Shown here: one piece after another, positions 16,871 to 25,514 of the stretch | How positions within the stretch are numbered: the first letter of the stretch is position 1 | Layout of the letters: every line of letters begins with the position of its first letter | From: Galbitalea sp036271795 | Lineage (GTDB): Bacteria > Actinomycetota > Actinomycetes > Actinomycetales > Microbacteriaceae | NCBI GenBank assembly: GCA_036271795.1 | Contig: DATAZY010000002.1 | Span: 27,331 to 91,330 of the forward strand | Reading direction: 5' to 3' | DNA length: 64,000 bases | Notes under the pieces: model-generated | Seen by the model: the letters and a program-made list of their open reading frames with translations, nothing else | Databases searched by the model: none | What the model was told of the DNA's origin: nothing | Program-made: the position numbers and the translations under genes

Positions 16871-17528
16871 ACGCCCGAGATTCCTCGTGCGGCCCGGCGA
16901 TGAGAATCTCACCTCGGCAGTGCTGAGTGATTCACTCGATGCCGCGGGACTTCGGTCCCAGGTGCTCGAACGCAGGCTCGCGCCGTTGGTACCCGGCTCT
17001 CGAGCCTTTGGGCGAGCCTGGACCGTGCGGTTCGAACCCTCGACAACCGACCATCCCGACGATCCGTACGGCGAAGCGATCGACTACATTTCGGCCATCC
17101 AGCCAGGTGAGATTGCCCTCATCGGAACCGGCCAGAGCAACGAGTCCGCGTTCTGGGGAGAGCTGTTTAGCGCCGCTGCGATTGGCGCCGGCGCGGTCGG
17201 TGTCGTGACCGATGGCAACCTGCGTGACACGGAGAAGATCATCGGCCTGGGATTTCCCGCGTTTTCGGTCTCGCGACGACCGATCGATTATCGAGCACGG
17301 ATGCGCGTGGCCGAGATCGGAGGCTCCGTGCGGCTCTGCGGGGTGGACGTCTCCGTCGGCGACCTCGTACTCGCCGACGACGACGGTGTGGTCGTGATCC
17401 CGCGCGCCCGCGAGGATGAAGTGCTCGGCCTGGCACGCGCTCGCGCGGCCGCCGAGTCGACGGTGCTCCGCGAGCTGCTCGCGGGGGAGACACTGCGGGC
17501 AGTATGGAACCGGCACGGCGTTCTTTAG
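16857..17528 (+). CDS. RraA family protein (HMG/oxaloacetate aldolase-like)
   Basis: 223 aa, start ATG 16857 preceded by GGAGGTGG. Family motifs: GTGQSNESAFWGELFSAAA, then VTDGNLRDTEKI with the Arg-Asp pair that binds pyruvate and metal in HMG aldolase, and LADDDGVVVIPRA. Homologues are 4-hydroxy-4-methyl-2-oxoglutarate aldolases or oxaloacetate decarboxylases. Beside a dehydratase it would plausibly cleave a keto-deoxy or hydroxy-keto acid to pyruvate. A pure RNase E inhibitor role is unlikely because the catalytic residues are present. Confidence 0.85.
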   Translation: MSFAERPRFLVRPGDENLTSAVLSDSLDAAGLRSQVLERRLAPLVPGSRAFGRAWTVRFEPSTTDHPDDPYGEAIDYISAIQPGEIALIGTGQSNESAFWGELFSAAAIGAGAVGVVTDGNLRDTEKIIGLGFPAFSVSRRPIDYRARMRVAEIGGSVRLCGVDVSVGDLVLADDDGVVVIPRAREDEVLGLARARAAAESTVLRELLAGETLRAVWNRHGVL

Positions 17529-17568
17529 TCCGCGCGCAGCGCGAGAACCACGGGAGCGGGAGGGGCAC

Positions 17569-18456
17569 ATGCCAGAGATCATCATCGACGCCCATCAGCA
17601 CGTGTGGGACCCGGCGAGGGCAGACTATGGCTGGTTGGGACCCGAACTGGCTCCCATCAACGGCGCGATGGAGTTTGCCGAGTTGCGACCCTCCCTGAGC
17701 CGGGCGGGGATCGACGGAACCGTTCTCGTGCAGTCCGCGGACAACGACGAAGACACCGGCCTGATGTTGGACGTCGCCGGCCAGAATCCCGAGATCGTTG
17801 CGGTCGTCGCCTATGTACCACTCGCCCGGCCTGCCGCAGCGAGTGCCCGGCTCGAGCTGTATCGCGACAACAGCCTCATCGTGGGCATCCGGAATCTGAT
17901 CCACAACATTCCGGACCCGGAGTGGCTACTTCGACCGGATGTCGACGAGGGTCTCGGACTGCTCGAGGATGCCGGGATGACCTTCGATCTGGTTGCCGTG
18001 CTGCCGGAGCATCTCGCGCTGGTCCCAACGTTGGTCGAGCGACATCCTCGCCTGCGGATTGTCATCGATCACCTGGCTAAGCCGCCGGTCGGTCTCGGTG
18101 AACGGGAGCCGTGGTGGAGCCTGATCGCGGTCGCCGCGGAAAGCCCTAGCGTCTTCGCGAAGGTGAGCGGGCTCTACTCGGCGACCGCGGATTCCGGATC
18201 GTGGACACCCGACCAGGTTCGTCCGTATCTGGATCGGGCGCTCGATTGTTTTGGCGCGTCGCGACTGATGTACGGCGGGGACTGGCCGATCTCGATCCTC
18301 TCCGGCGGCTACGACCGGGTGTGGGACGGGCTCAGTCTTCTCTTCGACGAATTGCCGGCGCCGGATCGAATCAGCATCCTGGGCGGGACCGCGCGCAACT
18401 TCTATCGGATTGATCCGGTTCGTCTGGGCACGCTTAAGGCAAAAAAGGTCGAATAA
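17569..18456 (+). CDS. Amidohydrolase 2 family lactonase, probable L-fuconolactonase
   Basis: 295 aa metal-dependent TIM barrel. Metal-binding HxH in IIDAHQHVWDPARADYGW, His in VIDHLAKPP, and the catalytic Asp in LMYGGDWPIS, as in the COG3618 lactonase group that includes L-fuconolactonase and L-rhamnono-lactonase. It should open the lactone made by the dehydrogenase at 12491. Start ATG 17569 has GGGAGGGG upstream; the in-frame sequence before it overlaps RraA and is not used. A 40-base gap separates it from RraA, so the three genes probably form one transcript. Confidence 0.88.
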   Translation: MPEIIIDAHQHVWDPARADYGWLGPELAPINGAMEFAELRPSLSRAGIDGTVLVQSADNDEDTGLMLDVAGQNPEIVAVVAYVPLARPAAASARLELYRDNSLIVGIRNLIHNIPDPEWLLRPDVDEGLGLLEDAGMTFDLVAVLPEHLALVPTLVERHPRLRIVIDHLAKPPVGLGEREPWWSLIAVAAESPSVFAKVSGLYSATADSGSWTPDQVRPYLDRALDCFGASRLMYGGDWPISILSGGYDRVWDGLSLLFDELPAPDRISILGGTARNFYRIDPVRLGTLKAKKVE

Positions 18457-18526
18457 TCCAATCACTTTCACGAATTCTCACAACTAAACGGCCATTTCGG
18501 GCGTTGAGCGAAGTAATTAGATGCAA

Positions 18527-18543
18527 TTCATCTGATCTATAGT
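18527..18543 (+). promoter_or_regulatory. FadR-like operator and -10 of the importer operon
   Basis: TTCATCTGATCTAT (18527-18540) is a third exact-core copy of the cluster motif. It overlaps a possible -10 TATAGT (18538-18543), a position that would block polymerase. The leader to the ATG at 18649 is about 100 bases. Nothing else stands out in the 18457-18648 gap. Confidence 0.6.
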
Positions 18544-18648
18544 ACGATCGACAAAACTGGGATTCGACAACGAACCTTCGCCCAGTTGCACTAAGCGGCA
18601 GATACACGACGGCGTGTTCCCTACGCCTCAACATCACAAGGAGTGTCA

Positions 18649-19977
18649 ATGAAGACAAGAAAGTTGTTGTCGGTGACAACGACCGTGGCGGCAATCGCCA
18701 TGGTCGGTCTTGCCCTGTCCGGGTGTTCCAGCAGCCCCAAGAGCGCAAGCACCGGAACCCAGACCGACTCGGGTGGACCAATCACCGTCTGGGTCGACGC
18801 ACCTCGGGTGCCTGCGGCAGACGCCTTCAAGAAGGCTTACCCGAACATCAAGATCAACATCGTGCAGATCGACAGCACAGTCGGCGCCACGACCACCGAG
18901 CAGCACTTCGCCCAGTTCGACGCCGCGAAGAAGGGATGGCCGGACGCGATCTTCTTCCCCTCAAACGACGACGTCGCCTGGGCGGCCAAGACCGGCTACA
19001 CCGCCAACATGAGCAAGGACACCCCGGACCTGGTCAACGGCTACACCAAGACGGCGCTGGCATCCTGCTTCATCGACGGCAAGTACCAGTGCCTCCGCAA
19101 CGACGCCGCGCCGGACGTGTTCTGGTACAACGCCGCACTGTTCAAGCAGTGGGGCTACACGGTCCCGAAGACCTGGGCAGACTACGAGTCCCTCGCGGTC
19201 AAGATCGCGCAGGATCACCCCGGCTACATCAGCGGCTTCACGGGCGACGCCTACGCGCCGAACCGTTACCTCTGGGCGTCGGACTGCCCGACCAACGTCG
19301 CGGTCAACCCGACGACGGTTGAGATCAACTTCCAGGACCCAAAGTGCACGCGTGCCGAGGATCTGCTCTCGACACTGTCGAACGCCAAGGCGCTGTCTAC
19401 GGACGGAATCTTCGATGCGGATGCAACCACCGCGGGCCAGAAGCTCGCCATGAGCCCCGGTGCAGCATGGTGGGGCAACTACCTTTTCGAGACGACCTGG
19501 AAGCTGCCCAAGGGAACCATGCAGGCGGCTCCCGGTCTGACCTGGCCCGGATCATCCACAATTCAGATGGGTGACGAAGGTGGCGGACTGTGGGGCATGT
19601 CGTCCCACATCAAGGGCAAGGAACTGAAGAACGCCGAGACGTTCATGAAGTTCGTCGCTAGTGACCCGCGATGGGAAGTTGCGCTGACGACCGGTCTGCC
19701 TGCCTTCACGGCGGAGCAGGCGCCGTGGCTGGCGAAGCAGGCGTCCGACGACTACTACGCGGACACCAAGGCGACGCTCGCAACCTTCGCTCCGGCCATC
19801 AACACCGTGCCGGGTGACTACAGCTACCTGCTGTACGACACCGGCGGAGAATGGACGTCGACAATCGCGAAAGACCTCGCGGCGGGCCAGCCGTTCTCGA
19901 CGGCCTGGTCGGACTTCTCCACCGACCTGGTCTCGAAGGCAAAGGCGGCTGGCTACACCGTAGTCACCTCCAAGTAA
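18649..19977 (+). CDS. ABC sugar-binding lipoprotein
   Basis: 442 aa. Type II signal peptide: MKTRKLL, hydrophobic stretch, lipobox LALSGCSSS. The remainder is a cluster B solute-binding fold (ITVWVDAPRVPAADAFKKAY; FFPSNDDVAWAAK; VFWYNAALFKQWGY). Start ATG 18649 is preceded by AAGGAG, spacing 7. It captures a mono- or oligosaccharide outside the cell and delivers it to the permeases at 20107 and 21078. Location in the fucose cluster suggests L-fucose or a fucoside, not shown by sequence. Confidence 0.92.
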   Translation: MKTRKLLSVTTTVAAIAMVGLALSGCSSSPKSASTGTQTDSGGPITVWVDAPRVPAADAFKKAYPNIKINIVQIDSTVGATTTEQHFAQFDAAKKGWPDAIFFPSNDDVAWAAKTGYTANMSKDTPDLVNGYTKTALASCFIDGKYQCLRNDAAPDVFWYNAALFKQWGYTVPKTWADYESLAVKIAQDHPGYISGFTGDAYAPNRYLWASDCPTNVAVNPTTVEINFQDPKCTRAEDLLSTLSNAKALSTDGIFDADATTAGQKLAMSPGAAWWGNYLFETTWKLPKGTMQAAPGLTWPGSSTIQMGDEGGGLWGMSSHIKGKELKNAETFMKFVASDPRWEVALTTGLPAFTAEQAPWLAKQASDDYYADTKATLATFAPAINTVPGDYSYLLYDTGGEWTSTIAKDLAAGQPFSTAWSDFSTDLVSKAKAAGYTVVTSK

Positions 19978-19992
19978 GACAGCTCCACACAC

Positions 19993-20043
19993 CGTTGGGG
20001 TGCGAGCAGGCGTACGAGTACGCTTGGCGACCGCACCCCAACG
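19993..20043 (+). terminator. Stable intercistronic hairpin after the binding-protein gene
   Basis: Arms CGTTGGGGTGCG (19993-20004) and CGCACCCCAACG (20032-20043) form a perfect 12-bp stem with an internal CGTAC/GTACG hairpin in the loop (20011-20022); an outer CACAC/GTGTG pair can extend it. There is no T-tract. It probably stabilises the binding-protein mRNA or partially terminates, giving more binding protein than permease. Confidence 0.7.
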
Positions 20044-20106
20044 ACGTGTGCACGGCAGCTCGTAGCTCGTGACACAACCAGCGTTTTTTCCAGAGGATTC
20101 AAGGAC

Positions 20107-21078
20107 ATGACTACCAATACCGTGCCGGCTCTTCTCGGGGCGGGCACGCCCGGGGTGGCCCGTCGTCGCCGCGCGCATCCGCCTATGCGCCGTCGCGAGG
20201 TGGCGGGCGCATGGACCCTGATGCTGCCCTACATCGTGCTTCTTCTGATCGGTGGAGTCATCCCGATCGGATACGCCCTCTGGGTCAGCTTCCAGCAGAG
20301 CCCCACTCTGCTGCAGCCCAACCTGACCGGCTTCGGCGGGCTGGATGCCTATGCGAAAGCCATTACGGATTTCCGGTTCGCCAAGACGTTTGAGGACATC
20401 TTCTCCGTCCTCATCATTTGGCTCCCGATCATGATCGTCGCGGTCGTCGGCCTTGCCTTGCTGGTTCACGCCAGTCCGGGTCGGTTCGGCAGCATCATGC
20501 GGTTCATTTACTACATCCCCGGCGCGCTCGGTGGAGTCGCAAACCTCATGCTGTGGGTCTACCTCCTGAACCCCTCGCAGTCGCCAATCAGTGGATTCCT
20601 TCACGCGCTGGGGCTCACCACCATCAAGCAGGTGGTCGCGACTGCGGGGGATCTGCCGGTCATCCTCTCCGCCATGCTTCTGCTGCAGGGTCTCGGCCAG
20701 TGGGTCGTGACGGTCAACGGCGGACTCAACAGCATCCCGGAGGACATCCTCGAAGCGGCAAGTCTCGATGGCGCCAACGCCTGGCAGCTCGCCTGGCGGG
20801 TCAAGCTGCCGATGATCAGGCAGTGGATCGGGTACGCCGCGCTCCTCAACCTCGCGTACGGATTTCAGCTGTTCCTCGAGCCATATCTGCTCAACCAGGT
20901 CGCGTCGGGAGCGCTGCCGTCCGAGTACACGCCGACCCAGCTCGGGTACTGGTTCGCATTCGTTGGTCATGACTTCCCCGCCGCCGCCGCGATGAGCGTC
21001 ATCATCGTCATCATCACGCTCGCCATCGGGCTCGTCGTGGTCTTCCGCAGTGGCCTGTTCAGCGTTGAGGAGCACTGA
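20107..21078 (+). CDS. ABC sugar transporter permease (MalF type)
   Basis: 323 aa with six predicted transmembrane segments. The cytoplasmic EAA loop is clear: DILEAASLDGANAWQLAWRV with a following KLPMIR. The N-terminus has the basic stretch RRRRAHPPMRRRE before the first segment. ATG 20107 follows AGAGGATTCAAGGAC. Its last codon overlaps the next permease start (TGATG). It is one half of the importer channel for the 18649 binding protein. Confidence 0.92.
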   Translation: MTTNTVPALLGAGTPGVARRRRAHPPMRRREVAGAWTLMLPYIVLLLIGGVIPIGYALWVSFQQSPTLLQPNLTGFGGLDAYAKAITDFRFAKTFEDIFSVLIIWLPIMIVAVVGLALLVHASPGRFGSIMRFIYYIPGALGGVANLMLWVYLLNPSQSPISGFLHALGLTTIKQVVATAGDLPVILSAMLLLQGLGQWVVTVNGGLNSIPEDILEAASLDGANAWQLAWRVKLPMIRQWIGYAALLNLAYGFQLFLEPYLLNQVASGALPSEYTPTQLGYWFAFVGHDFPAAAAMSVIIVIITLAIGLVVVFRSGLFSVEEH

Positions 21079-22031
21079 TGACGACATCCACTCTGCCCCG
21101 GCGCACCGCGCCAACCCGGGTCGGCACCGTGCGCCGCTGGGATGCCGGTCGCATCACCCGCGTCGTCTTCATGACGTTCATCGCGCTGGTCTTCCTCTAT
21201 CCGCTCGTGGGATTCTTCGCTGTCGCGCTTCGCGGCGACGCGGGCGTCGCGGCCGGGACGGGCGGATTCCTGGGGCTCGGTGGAATCTCGTGGGCCGCCG
21301 TGCAGCACAGCTGGAACGAGATCTTTGCCTACGGCGGCCTCGACACTCCGCACGTCTATGTGACCTGGCTCGGCAACACGGTGTTCGTCGCGGTCGTGGG
21401 CGGTGTTCTCGCCCTCATTGCCGCACTGCCAACGGGTTACGCGCTAGCGCGCCTGCAGTTCCGGTTCCAGAGGCTGATCCTGATCGTCACCCTGCTCGCC
21501 ATGGTGATGCCCAACACGGTTCTCGTGATCCCGCTCTTCCTCGAGGTCAACGCGGTGAACGCGGTGGGCGAGCTGTGGCCGGTCGCCATCATCATGGGAT
21601 TCTTCCCCTTCGGCGTCTACCTTTCGTACATCCACTTTCGCACCGCCATGCCGCACGAGCTGGTGGAAGCCGCTCGGATCGACGGGCTGGGGGAGATCGC
21701 CATCTTCCTTCGCATTGCTCTCCCGATCTCGAGGCAGGCGGTCGCTCTCGTCGCCTTCTTCTCGTTCGTTGCGAACTGGACCAACTTCTTCCTGCCTCTC
21801 GCTCTACTGACCTCGAGTTTCGGAACACAGACCATCTCGGTCGGCATCCAGAGCCTCATCAGTTCCAGCCCGCTCTTCAACCCCACCGCCGCCGCGGGAA
21901 CACCGATCAAGCTGTACATGCCTGAGCTGGCACTGGCGACAGCGATCAGCACAATCCCGCTCCTCATCGTGTTCATCGTCGCGCAGCGATTCCTCATCCG
22001 TGGACAAACTGTGGGCGCGGTCAAGGGCTAG
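21078..22031 (+). CDS. ABC sugar transporter permease (MalG type)
   Basis: 317 aa, six transmembrane segments, EAA motif in ELVEAARIDGLGEIAIFLRI followed by ALPISRQ. It pairs with the MalF-type permease. No ATP-binding subunit is encoded in the cluster, as in many actinobacterial sugar importers that share one MsiK-like ATPase. Confidence 0.92.
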   Translation: MTTSTLPRRTAPTRVGTVRRWDAGRITRVVFMTFIALVFLYPLVGFFAVALRGDAGVAAGTGGFLGLGGISWAAVQHSWNEIFAYGGLDTPHVYVTWLGNTVFVAVVGGVLALIAALPTGYALARLQFRFQRLILIVTLLAMVMPNTVLVIPLFLEVNAVNAVGELWPVAIIMGFFPFGVYLSYIHFRTAMPHELVEAARIDGLGEIAIFLRIALPISRQAVALVAFFSFVANWTNFFLPLALLTSSFGTQTISVGIQSLISSSPLFNPTAAAGTPIKLYMPELALATAISTIPLLIVFIVAQRFLIRGQTVGAVKG

Positions 22032-22035
22032 GTTC

Positions 22036-23169
22036 ATGGTCCTCCCCGAGTTTGCACCTGCTGCGGCATACACCCTCGAGCCGCCGAGGTCGCCGCGCCC
22101 GATCGTGATTCTCGGCGCCGGTGGCATCGTTCGGGACGCCCACCTTCCGGCCTATCGCAAGGCCGGCTTCCCGGTCGCGGCCATTTGCGATGTGAATGAG
22201 GAGCGAGCGCGCACTCTCGCCGACCAGTACGCCATCCCCGACGTCTACACGTCCATCGCCGACGCCGTCGCGGCGGCCCCCGCCGACGCCGTTTTCGACA
22301 TCGCTCTCGTGCCCGACCAGTTTCCGACCGCCCTCGAGGCGTTGCGCGATGGCGCCGCGGTCCTCATCCAGAAACCGCTCGGCAACTCCATCGCGGAGGC
22401 CAGGAAACTGGTGGAGATCTGTCATCGCAAGGGCCTCATCGCCGCGGTGAATACCCAGCTGCGGTTCGCGCCTCAGGTGGCGGCCGCGCGCGCGCTCATA
22501 GCTTCGGGTGCAATTGGGGAGTTGTTCGACCTCGAGATTCGGATCTCGGTCAACACCCCGTGGGAGATGTTTCCCTTCGTGTTCGGCATGGAGCGACTCG
22601 AGTTCACCATGCACAGCGTCCACTACATGGACCTGGTGCGTTCGTTCCTCGGTAACCCGTCCAGCGTGAGTGCTCTCACGGTGGGTCATCCACTCAAGGA
22701 ACTCGCGAGCACCCGGTCCGTGGTCATCTTTCGCTACGACGACCGCCCGCTTCGCGCGATCATTTCGACGAACCACGATCACGACTATGGCAGCCGGTTC
22801 GAGGAGAGCTTCATCAAGTGGGAGGGTACGAAGGGTGCGGCGCGAGCACAGTTGGGTCTCCTGCTCGACTATCCAACCGGCGGACCGGACGCGCTCGACT
22901 ACGCCCTGCGCGACGAGCCGGATTCTGGCTGGCGCCCGATCCCGTTCGAGGGCTCCTGGTTCCCGGATGCCTTCATCGGTTCGATGAGCGCGCTGCAGCG
23001 ATTTATCGACGGATCTGTCCCGACGCTACCAACCAGTGTCGACGACGTGTTCGACACCATGGCTGTCGTCGAGGCAGCCTACGAATCGGACGAGCGCGAG
23101 GGCGTCGTGCCCGAGTACGGCGCCCCGGGAACAGAAGAACAATTAACAAAGGAACAGGGAATCAGATGA
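22036..23169 (+). CDS. Gfo/Idh/MocA family oxidoreductase
   Basis: 377 aa. Rossmann motif VILGAGGIVRDAHLPAYRKAG near residue 24, DVNEERA after the second strand, and the QKPLGNS loop that replaces the EKP motif. The C-terminal half is the usual alpha/beta dimerisation domain. Family enzymes oxidise or reduce sugars with NAD(P). Start ATG 22036 is 4 bases past the permease stop, and its stop overlaps the FAH gene (ATGA), so it is part of the catabolic operon. It may provide an alternative sugar dehydrogenase. Confidence 0.88.
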   Translation: MVLPEFAPAAAYTLEPPRSPRPIVILGAGGIVRDAHLPAYRKAGFPVAAICDVNEERARTLADQYAIPDVYTSIADAVAAAPADAVFDIALVPDQFPTALEALRDGAAVLIQKPLGNSIAEARKLVEICHRKGLIAAVNTQLRFAPQVAAARALIASGAIGELFDLEIRISVNTPWEMFPFVFGMERLEFTMHSVHYMDLVRSFLGNPSSVSALTVGHPLKELASTRSVVIFRYDDRPLRAIISTNHDHDYGSRFEESFIKWEGTKGAARAQLGLLLDYPTGGPDALDYALRDEPDSGWRPIPFEGSWFPDAFIGSMSALQRFIDGSVPTLPTSVDDVFDTMAVVEAAYESDEREGVVPEYGAPGTEEQLTKEQGIR

Positions 23170-24020
23170 GCTTTGCGCGACTAGGCGACCCAGGGTCGGA
23201 GATCCCGGTTCTTCAATCGGGAGGAGCGAGCTATGACCTGCGACCGATCACGTCGGATATCAACGGGGCGTTCCTCGCCGATTCGGGATTTGCCCGAGCG
23301 CACGATGCGCTTGGCTCTGGGGTGCTCTCGGTGCTCGAGGGCGCCGACGCGCTCCGGGTCGCGCCGCCGGTTGCCCGTCCCATCAAGATCGTCTGTATCG
23401 GGCTGAACTATCGTGACCACGCCGAGGAGACGCACGCGAAAATTCCCGAGGAGCCCGTGGTCTTCATGAAGGACCCGTCAACCCTGGTCGGCGCCTACGA
23501 CGACGTACTGGTGCCGCGAAAGTCGGTGAAGACCGACTGGGAGGTCGAACTCGCCGTGGTCATCGGCGCAACCGCGAGGTACCTCGACTCTCCGGACGAT
23601 GCGCCGGCCCACATTGCGGGCTTCGCGATCTCGAACGATGTCTCCGAGCGAGAGTTCCAGATCGAGCGCGGCGGCCAGTGGGACAAGGGCAAGAGCTCTG
23701 AGACCTTCAACCCGTTCGGTCCCGTCCTGGTTGCAGCGGACGAGATTGCCGATCCGCAGGCACTTGGGATGCGGCTGTGGGTGGGTGACACGCTGCGGCA
23801 GAACGGCACGACCGCAAACATGATCTTCGGCGTGAACCACATTGTCTGGTATCTGAGCCAGTTCATGGTTCTGCGGCCCGGGGACATCGTGAACACCGGA
23901 ACCCCGGCCGGCGTAGCGCTCGGGCAGCCGGAGCCAAAGCCATACCTTAGGGCGGGCGATGTCGTCACGCTGGAGATCGATGGGCTCGGAAGGGCCCGAC
24001 AGGAAGTGAAGCAGGCATGA
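23166..24020 (+). CDS. Fumarylacetoacetate hydrolase family enzyme, probable 2,4-diketo-3-deoxy-L-fuconate hydrolase
   Basis: 284 aa. FAH-fold core: CIGLNYRDHAEET, EEPVVFMKDPSTLVG, the metal ligands Glu in DWEVELAVVIG, FAISNDVSEREFQ, and C-terminal GDIVNTGTPAGVALGQ. In the L-fucose pathway this family hydrolyses 2,4-diketo-3-deoxy-L-fuconate to pyruvate and L-lactate. ATG 23166 overlaps the previous stop, with AAAGGAACAGGG upstream. Its neighbours supply every preceding step. Confidence 0.9.
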   Translation: MSFARLGDPGSEIPVLQSGGASYDLRPITSDINGAFLADSGFARAHDALGSGVLSVLEGADALRVAPPVARPIKIVCIGLNYRDHAEETHAKIPEEPVVFMKDPSTLVGAYDDVLVPRKSVKTDWEVELAVVIGATARYLDSPDDAPAHIAGFAISNDVSEREFQIERGGQWDKGKSSETFNPFGPVLVAADEIADPQALGMRLWVGDTLRQNGTTANMIFGVNHIVWYLSQFMVLRPGDIVNTGTPAGVALGQPEPKPYLRAGDVVTLEIDGLGRARQEVKQA

Positions 24021-24775
24021 GTGAATTTGATGGCACCGTCGCGATCGTGACCGGCGGGGCATCCGGCATCGGTCTGGCAACGGCAAAGGCCCTTGCCGAG
24101 GCCGGGTCTACGGTCGCCGTTCTCGACCTGAACATCGACGGGCTGCCGGATACGCTCACCGGATTCACAGCCGACGTTTCGGACAGATCATCAGTGGATG
24201 CCGCGGTCGCGGCGGTCGGCGAGCGATTCGGTCGCATCGACATCGTCATCAACAACGCGGGCATCAGTGCGGTGGGTGCGGTCGACGAGACCGACGACGT
24301 GGAGTGGCTGCGTGTTCTGAACATCAATGTTGTCGGTATGGCGAGGGTCTCCGCGGCCGTGCTCCCGTGGCTTCGTAAGTCCCCGAGCGCGGCAATCGTC
24401 AACCTGTGCTCGGTCGCCGCGCTCAATGGGATGCCGCGGCGTGCCGCCTACGGCGCATCCAAGGGGGCGGTACTCGCGCTGACCTATTCGATGGCGACCG
24501 ATCACGTCGCGGAGGGCATCCGGGTGAACTGTGTCAGCCCCGGCACGGTCGCGACACCGTTCGTCGATCGGATGGTCGCCAAGTTCGATGACCCCGTCGC
24601 CGAACGGGCCGCGCTCGACGCCCGGCAGGCGACGGGTCGCATGGTCGCGCCAGAGGAGGTGGCGGCGGCCATCGTGTACCTGGCGAGTCCGCTCTCCGCC
24701 TCGACGACGGGCACGGCGCTCGTGGTGGACGGCGGCATAACGACGCTGCGCGTCCGTCCCCAGACGGTGAACTAG
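24017..24775 (+). CDS. SDR oxidoreductase, probable 2-keto-3-deoxy-L-fuconate dehydrogenase
   Basis: 252 aa classical short-chain dehydrogenase. TGGASGIGLA cofactor loop, NNAG, catalytic Ser in NLCSVAALNG and YGASKGAV (Tyr-xxx-Lys), C-terminal TGTALVVDGG. NAD preference is suggested by VLDLNIDG (acidic residue after the second strand). In this setting it should oxidise 2-keto-3-deoxy-L-fuconate to the 2,4-diketo acid used by the FAH enzyme, whose stop it overlaps. Confidence 0.9.
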   Translation: MSEFDGTVAIVTGGASGIGLATAKALAEAGSTVAVLDLNIDGLPDTLTGFTADVSDRSSVDAAVAAVGERFGRIDIVINNAGISAVGAVDETDDVEWLRVLNINVVGMARVSAAVLPWLRKSPSAAIVNLCSVAALNGMPRRAAYGASKGAVLALTYSMATDHVAEGIRVNCVSPGTVATPFVDRMVAKFDDPVAERAALDARQATGRMVAPEEVAAAIVYLASPLSASTTGTALVVDGGITTLRVRPQTVN

Positions 24776-24781
24776 CCGAAC

Positions 24782-25105
24782 ATGATTCGCCTGGCGTCGG
24801 TCATTGGACTACCCGTGGAGAACGCGGACGAGTACGAGCGACTTCACGCCGAGGTCTGGCCCGCAGTCCTGGAACGGCTTCGCGCGAGTCACATGACCAA
24901 CTATTCGATTTATCGGTACGGCGAGCTTCTGTTTTCCTACCTCGAGTACACCGGGGACAATCTCGACGTGGACAATGCGGCGATCGCGGCCAACGAGGCG
25001 ACGAAGGAATGGTGGGCGGTCTGCGAACCGCTCCAGCGGCCGCTGCCTTCTCGCGCACCGGGGGAGTGGTGGCAGGCGATCCCCGAGGTGTTTCACCTGG
25101 ACTGA
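24782..25105 (+). CDS. RhaM-family sugar mutarotase
   Basis: 107 aa, the standard length. RhaM signature: IRLASVIGLPVENADEYERL, HAEVWPAVLERL, then NYSIYRYGELLFSYLEY with a C-terminal WWQAIPEVFHLD. It interconverts anomers of L-rhamnose or L-fucose so that the dehydrogenase receives its preferred form. It is the last gene of the cluster, 6 bases after the SDR stop. Confidence 0.9.
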   Translation: MIRLASVIGLPVENADEYERLHAEVWPAVLERLRASHMTNYSIYRYGELLFSYLEYTGDNLDVDNAAIAANEATKEWWAVCEPLQRPLPSRAPGEWWQAIPEVFHLD

Positions 25106-25106
25106 C

Positions 25107-25514
25107 TCAGCGCCGGATTTCCACCAGCAGCACCCATGCGGTGACAACGGAGCCCACGAACACTGCCATCGAGCCGATGAGCATCCAAACGAGGCCGAGG
25201 GACGAGCCCTCAAGAAACAGGATGCCGCTGACGACGAACGGCGCAACCTGGCCGAGCGCGAGAGCGACCTTGGACCACAGCCTGCCGAAACTCTGGCGCG
25301 GGCGAATCTGGGCTTGACGCACCATGACATCCACCTGGATCGCGACGGGAGCCAGGAGCAGAACGAGGACAACCCAGCCGAGGAGCGAGGCGTTCGCGCC
25401 CGGGATGAGTGCGGTGACCGTCAACACGAGGACGTACACGAGCGACCCGATCGCCGAGCCCGCTCTGGACGGGAGGCTGGCGAATTTCAGGATCGCGTCG
25501 ATGTTGACCGACAT
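25107..25514 (-). CDS. Small four-helix membrane protein with possible non-standard start upstream
   Basis: 135 aa from ATG 25514, but the reading frame upstream clearly continues as coding: APWHDVLIAASAAAATLAG leads into LILAAMSVNIDAILKF, matching a family that normally starts M-x-x-WHD. The first frame-compatible codon before that stretch is ATA (25587-25589); no ATG, GTG or TTG is available before a stop. With the extension it has four membrane segments and 160 aa. It may use an unusual start, or the ATG was lost by a single G-to-A change. Function unknown. Confidence 0.65.
   Translation of the reverse strand: MSVNIDAILKFASLPSRAGSAIGSLVYVLVLTVTALIPGANASLLGWVVLVLLLAPVAIQVDVMVRQAQIRPRQSFGRLWSKVALALGQVAPFVVSGILFLEGSSLGLVWMLIGSMAVFVGSVVTAWVLLVEIRR

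Noticed and set aside
19552..21114. 520-codon minus-strand frame opposite the importer genes
   Set aside because: Antisense of the binding protein and permease genes, which have clear signal peptide and EAA motifs.
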